A DNA stretch of 64,000 nucleotides. Origin: Mesorhizobium loti (GTDB taxonomy: Bacteria > Pseudomonadota > Alphaproteobacteria > Rhizobiales > Rhizobiaceae). Position numbers and translations under genes: made by a program. The DNA lies in assembly GCF_003148495.1 (NCBI RefSeq), contig NZ_QGGH01000001.1, positions 640,347-704,346 on the forward strand, in the 5' to 3' direction. Under the pieces are notes generated by a model. It worked only from the letters and a program-made list of their open reading frames with translations. It ran no database searches and was not told the origin of the DNA. Every line of letters starts with the position of its first letter. The stretch's first letter is position 1. Positions 61,137 to 64,000 of the stretch are shown piece by piece.

Positions 61137-62460
61137 CGTTGCGGTTCCCTGCGGATTGCTGACCCGGTTGCTGCCCGCCGGCTCCGCCGTTGCCGCCGCC
61201 CGAATTCCCCGGTTGAAAGGATGACGGGTCGCGGCCTGACGCCGTCGGCAAGGGGGCGGTTGCATCGGTGCGGGTTGTAGTGGCAACTGCTACCGAAGGT
61301 TGCAAGATTGTGACCTTGTCAACCTCGAAGCCGAGCCCCCGCAGCGACTTGACGATGGCCTCGCTGTCGGCGGACAGCCGACGATAGGCGTCGTGTGTTT
61401 CGGGCTTCAGCTCAATCGAAAGTTGTTCTCCGGAGAGGCGAAGATGGGCCGTCACCATGCCGAGTTCGGCGGGGTGAAGTTCGATCTTCAACACATGTGT
61501 CGGAACGGCAACAGGGCTGGCCAGCTGGGCGGCCGCGGATGAGGCTGAAAGCGCCTTTTGCGGGCCGCTGTCGGCGGCTATGGCGTTGATCACATTGAGG
61601 GCTGCCTGGCTGATGGGACTCTGCGGCGGTGCGGGGAAGCTCTGTTCGGACACCACGTCGATGCGTGCGGCGGACAGGGACTGTTTTCCCGCTTCGGGCC
61701 GTATCAAGGACTGGACATCCTCGATACTCTTCATCGCCGACGCGGCGTGCTTCGACTGCACGCCGGGCACGTCGGCAGCTGGCGCGTCCGGCAGCTTCAG
61801 AGCCGCCACAGTGTTGTCGCGTTTCGGGGCGCTGGAGGCAGAGCTCGGTGGCTGGGCGTTAAGCTCCGTCAAAGGCCCGTCGACGATCGACACTTGCTCC
61901 GGCTTCGACATGGTTTCGACGGCCTCGCGTCCGGCCGTGGATTTTGATCGATAGGTCTTCGGCAGCGGAGCTTGTCCGTCGAGCGCCGGGTCCGATGGGC
62001 TCTCGGCGGCTGCCGCGTCGCGCCCGGCCGCCTTGGTCGACGTCGAGAAATGGCGCAAGTCATGAAACGCGATCAGTAGCGACAGGTCGTCCTGAAGCGG
62101 CACGGCATCGCCGTCCGGCGCCGTCTCTTCGGCGTCGGCATCGTCCTTGTGCGCCTTTGTTTCCAGATTGTCCTTGCCGATTTTCACGGTCGGCACCTTG
62201 GCCGAGGCTGTCTTTCCGGGAGCAGCCGATGCCGGTTCGGTCTTGCCGGTATGCCCGGCAAGGCCGGCAGCGAGCTTGCCCCAGCGCTGGTCGTGCGATC
62301 CCGCCTCGGTCGTCGGCTGCCGTTCCGGGCGGGTAGGGACTGTGTCGCCGCGCAGCATCTTGCCGAAGCCGGCGTCGTCATTCCTGCCATTCGCAGCCGG
62401 CTGCTCCGTCGCACGCGTCGAGGCAAATCCTGGCAGGGCCGAGCCGAGGCTGGTGGTCAT
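61066..62460 (-). CDS. fliK: Flagellar hook-length control protein FliK
   Basis: A secreted ruler protein. The first 300 residues are low complexity and rich in Ala, Lys, Asp and Ser; the conserved Flg_hook domain is at about 325-395 (LKIELHPAELGMVTAHLRLS and SIELKPETHDAYRRLSADSE). A Gly-rich stretch follows (GGGNGGAGGQQPGQQ). In Sinorhizobium the homologue was first named MotD. It overlaps motC by 4 bases and the transglycosylase gene by 71 bases. Confidence 0.88.
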   Translation of the reverse strand: MTTSLGSALPGFASTRATEQPAANGRNDDAGFGKMLRGDTVPTRPERQPTTEAGSHDQRWGKLAAGLAGHTGKTEPASAAPGKTASAKVPTVKIGKDNLETKAHKDDADAEETAPDGDAVPLQDDLSLLIAFHDLRHFSTSTKAAGRDAAAAESPSDPALDGQAPLPKTYRSKSTAGREAVETMSKPEQVSIVDGPLTELNAQPPSSASSAPKRDNTVAALKLPDAPAADVPGVQSKHAASAMKSIEDVQSLIRPEAGKQSLSAARIDVVSEQSFPAPPQSPISQAALNVINAIAADSGPQKALSASSAAAQLASPVAVPTHVLKIELHPAELGMVTAHLRLSGEQLSIELKPETHDAYRRLSADSEAIVKSLRGLGFEVDKVTILQPSVAVATTTRTDATAPLPTASGRDPSSFQPGNSGGGNGGAGGQQPGQQSAGNRNDDAQDYGRGTSPSRERAGGDIFI

Positions 62461-63839
62461 TTGGGGGCGGCTCCAAGCATTTGGTCGATCAGGTCGAGCT
62501 GTCGACGTGTTCTGGTCATGGCGGCGTCGGTCGGATCGGTGGGCTCGGGACCGGCTGCAGGCGACGGTGCCGAGACCGGCGTGACAGTCGCTGCTTCGGC
62601 GGATGTGGCTGCAACCGCCGCCGTGTCCGGCGCATTGGCGGTTGGCCCGCCGGAGGCCGCGGTGGCGGCAGGCTGCTCCGCGATCGCGCCTTCGACCGGT
62701 GGCAGCCCGCTGTCATCGGCGCCTTGCGCCGTGGTGATTTTGGGCGCCAGTGGTTGCACGGCCGCACCAGGGGCAAGCTTTTCCTCGGGAAGGGCGGCGG
62801 GCGGCGCGACCACCTCGCCGGCAATGGCCTGAGCAGCGTCGAGCAAGGCGCGGTCGCCTTCCGACAGCCTGGTGCGGTCGATCTTGCCAAGCTTGGCGCG
62901 AACGTCCTCGATGGTGCCCGAGGTGACCGTGGAAAGGCTGGCATAGAGCAGGGCGCGTGGATCGTCCTGGTTGGTGTTGCCGCCACGACCCTGCTCGGCC
63001 CGCGCCGAAGCAAAAGCCGACAGCTCGTTCAAGCCGTCGATCGCGGCGCGGCGGGCGATGCGCAGATAGATCACCTTCTCGCGCTCGGGATCCATCATCG
63101 ACGTGATGTCGCCCAGCTTGTCCTGGCTGATCGACATATGCAGCGCGATGACACCGGAGACGAAGGAGTCGGCGAACTGGCTGGCATAGGGCGAATAGAG
63201 GTAGCGTTCGACATACTGGGTGGAGGCAAGCGCAAAGCGCGCCGCGTCGCCTTGCGCGACTGCAATGCCGACCGAACGGCGAAGTGCGGCTTCCTCGACC
63301 AGCGTGCCGGGGCTGAGCAATCTTGCCTCGTCGAGCAGACCGAGTGCGGCCGCCGGCTGATCGCCGGCAAGCAGCGAGCCTTTGACCAGGGCAAGGAAAG
63401 CGCCGAGATCGGGAGGCAGCGCCATGGGATCGATCGGCCCCAAGACTTCGATCGCCTCGCCGGGCCGGCCGTTGAGGTAGTCGATAACGCCTTTGGCTAT
63501 GGCAAGGCTTTGCGGGTCCGTCGTGGCGCGCGACGTGGCGGCTTCGACGGTGATCGGGTTTCCGCCGCTCATGCCGTAGACAAGCAGGGCGCGAAAGTTC
63601 TTGGGATCCTTGTAATCCTCGGCATCCGCCGCGCGCAGGCGCGCATCCGCCATCTCCAGCAGCTTGGCCTGCATCGGCAGGGCGGCATGATCGCCGGCGG
63701 CTATGCGATCCTGGATCAGCTGCAGCGAGCGCACCAGTTGATACGGCTGCAGCGCATCCTGGGCAAAGCCGGCCGAAGGGTATCCGCCGGTCAGCAGCAA
63801 CAGGCCAATCAACCGGCTGGTGACGGCCGCTCGCCTCAT
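62457..63839 (-). CDS. motC: Chemotaxis/motility protein MotC
   Basis: Periplasmic motor protein specific to rhizobia, thought to guide MotB. It has a signal peptide ending near YPSAGFA and helical repeats: LVRSLQLIQDRIAAGDHAAL, VYGMSGGNPITVEAATSRAT, and PREREK-like MMDPEREKVIYLRIARRAAI. The tail of about 130 residues is Ala/Pro-rich. It has 460 residues and overlaps motB and fliK by 4 bases each. Confidence 0.92.
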   Translation of the reverse strand: MRRAAVTSRLIGLLLLTGGYPSAGFAQDALQPYQLVRSLQLIQDRIAAGDHAALPMQAKLLEMADARLRAADAEDYKDPKNFRALLVYGMSGGNPITVEAATSRATTDPQSLAIAKGVIDYLNGRPGEAIEVLGPIDPMALPPDLGAFLALVKGSLLAGDQPAAALGLLDEARLLSPGTLVEEAALRRSVGIAVAQGDAARFALASTQYVERYLYSPYASQFADSFVSGVIALHMSISQDKLGDITSMMDPEREKVIYLRIARRAAIDGLNELSAFASARAEQGRGGNTNQDDPRALLYASLSTVTSGTIEDVRAKLGKIDRTRLSEGDRALLDAAQAIAGEVVAPPAALPEEKLAPGAAVQPLAPKITTAQGADDSGLPPVEGAIAEQPAATAASGGPTANAPDTAAVAATSAEAATVTPVSAPSPAAGPEPTDPTDAAMTRTRRQLDLIDQMLGAAPK

Positions 63840-64000
63840 CCGCCAGTCGCCATCAGGATTTCGATGCGGCGGTTCACGGCCGACAATGGATCTGCGGGAT
63901 CCTTCGGCTGGCGATCGGCGAAGCCGGCGACCTCGGTGATGCGGCGTTCGTCGACGCCACCGCGCACGAGCATGTAGTAAGCGGAATGCGCGCGCGCCGT
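63836..64000 (-). CDS. motB: Flagellar motor protein MotB, C-terminal end only
   Basis: Read from the right edge on the minus strand: the last 54 residues of the OmpA-like peptidoglycan-binding domain, including SAYYMLVRGGVDERRITEVA and SAVNRRIEILMATGG at the end. The NRRIEI motif contacts peptidoglycan. The stop overlaps the motC start by 4 bases (ATGA). The remainder lies outside the window. Confidence 0.9.
   Translation of the reverse strand, partial: TARAHSAYYMLVRGGVDERRITEVAGFADRQPKDPADPLSAVNRRIEILMATGG

Overview
The window is high-G+C chromosomal DNA from an alphaproteobacterium of the order Rhizobiales, most likely Mesorhizobium or a close relative. The evidence is a rhizobial flagellar cluster with Rem, MotC, FlbT and FlaF; a Brucella Omp10-type lipoprotein; homospermidine synthase; an ornithine decarboxylase behind a speF-type leader; and several intergenic palindromes of the kinds scattered through rhizobial genomes. 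No tRNA, rRNA, CRISPR array, insertion sequence or prophage was recognised. Almost every gene looks intact. The exceptions are the motB gene, cut by the right edge, and the first gene, which has lost catalytic residues.

Layout. 1-9.6 kb: envelope genes (inactive-looking SGNH protein, MltB-type transglycosylase, galU, a beta-barrel protein, kdsD, an SPFH/NfeD pair) and a FAD oxidoreductase. 9.7-15.1 kb: hemH, a 5'-nucleotidase carrying a LysM domain, an Omp10-like lipoprotein and homospermidine synthase. 15.2-18.2 kb: a tight operon pabB-pabC-yciI-DUF3445. 18.4-25.9 kb: an HhH membrane protein, oligopeptidase F, an orphan sigma-54 activator, a DUF882 protein and a small secreted protein. 25.9-34.3 kb: KDPG aldolase, tRNA hydroxylation protein TrhO, a TerB/DUF533-like protein, a probable anti-Shine-Dalgarno small RNA behind a CtrA box, an SDR, an aminotransferase, a GNAT protein, a CDF metal exporter and a DenD-like dehydrogenase. 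34.3-41.2 kb: a ZevAB-like metal transport pair, a LysR/amidase pair, ornithine decarboxylase with its RNA leader, a second GNAT protein and an SCP2 protein behind a strong palindrome.

41.4-64 kb is flagellar, transcribed mostly leftward: motB-motC-fliK-transglycosylase-rem-flgE-flgK-flgL-flaF-flbT-flgD-fliQ, then flhA-fliR-fliJ-like, then flgJ-like, flgN-like and fliL-like genes. The genes cover the regulator Rem, hook and hook-filament junction, flagellin expression control, the export gate and the motor. Two groups of non-flagellar genes interrupt the cluster: a ~6 kb block between fliQ and flhA (asparagine synthetase, MFS exporter, ClC channel, monooxygenase) and one membrane-protein gene between the fliJ-like and flgJ-like genes.

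The most interesting material is non-coding: the ornithine decarboxylase leader, where a 9-nt segment can pair with the ribosome-binding region; the CtrA-box/anti-SD small RNA; the inverted GGTTGCA sites upstream of rem; the MerR-like promoter of the SCP2 gene; and palindromic repeats that lie at gene ends and in three cases contain the stop codon. All calls rest on reading the sequence and remembered family knowledge; no database search was run.
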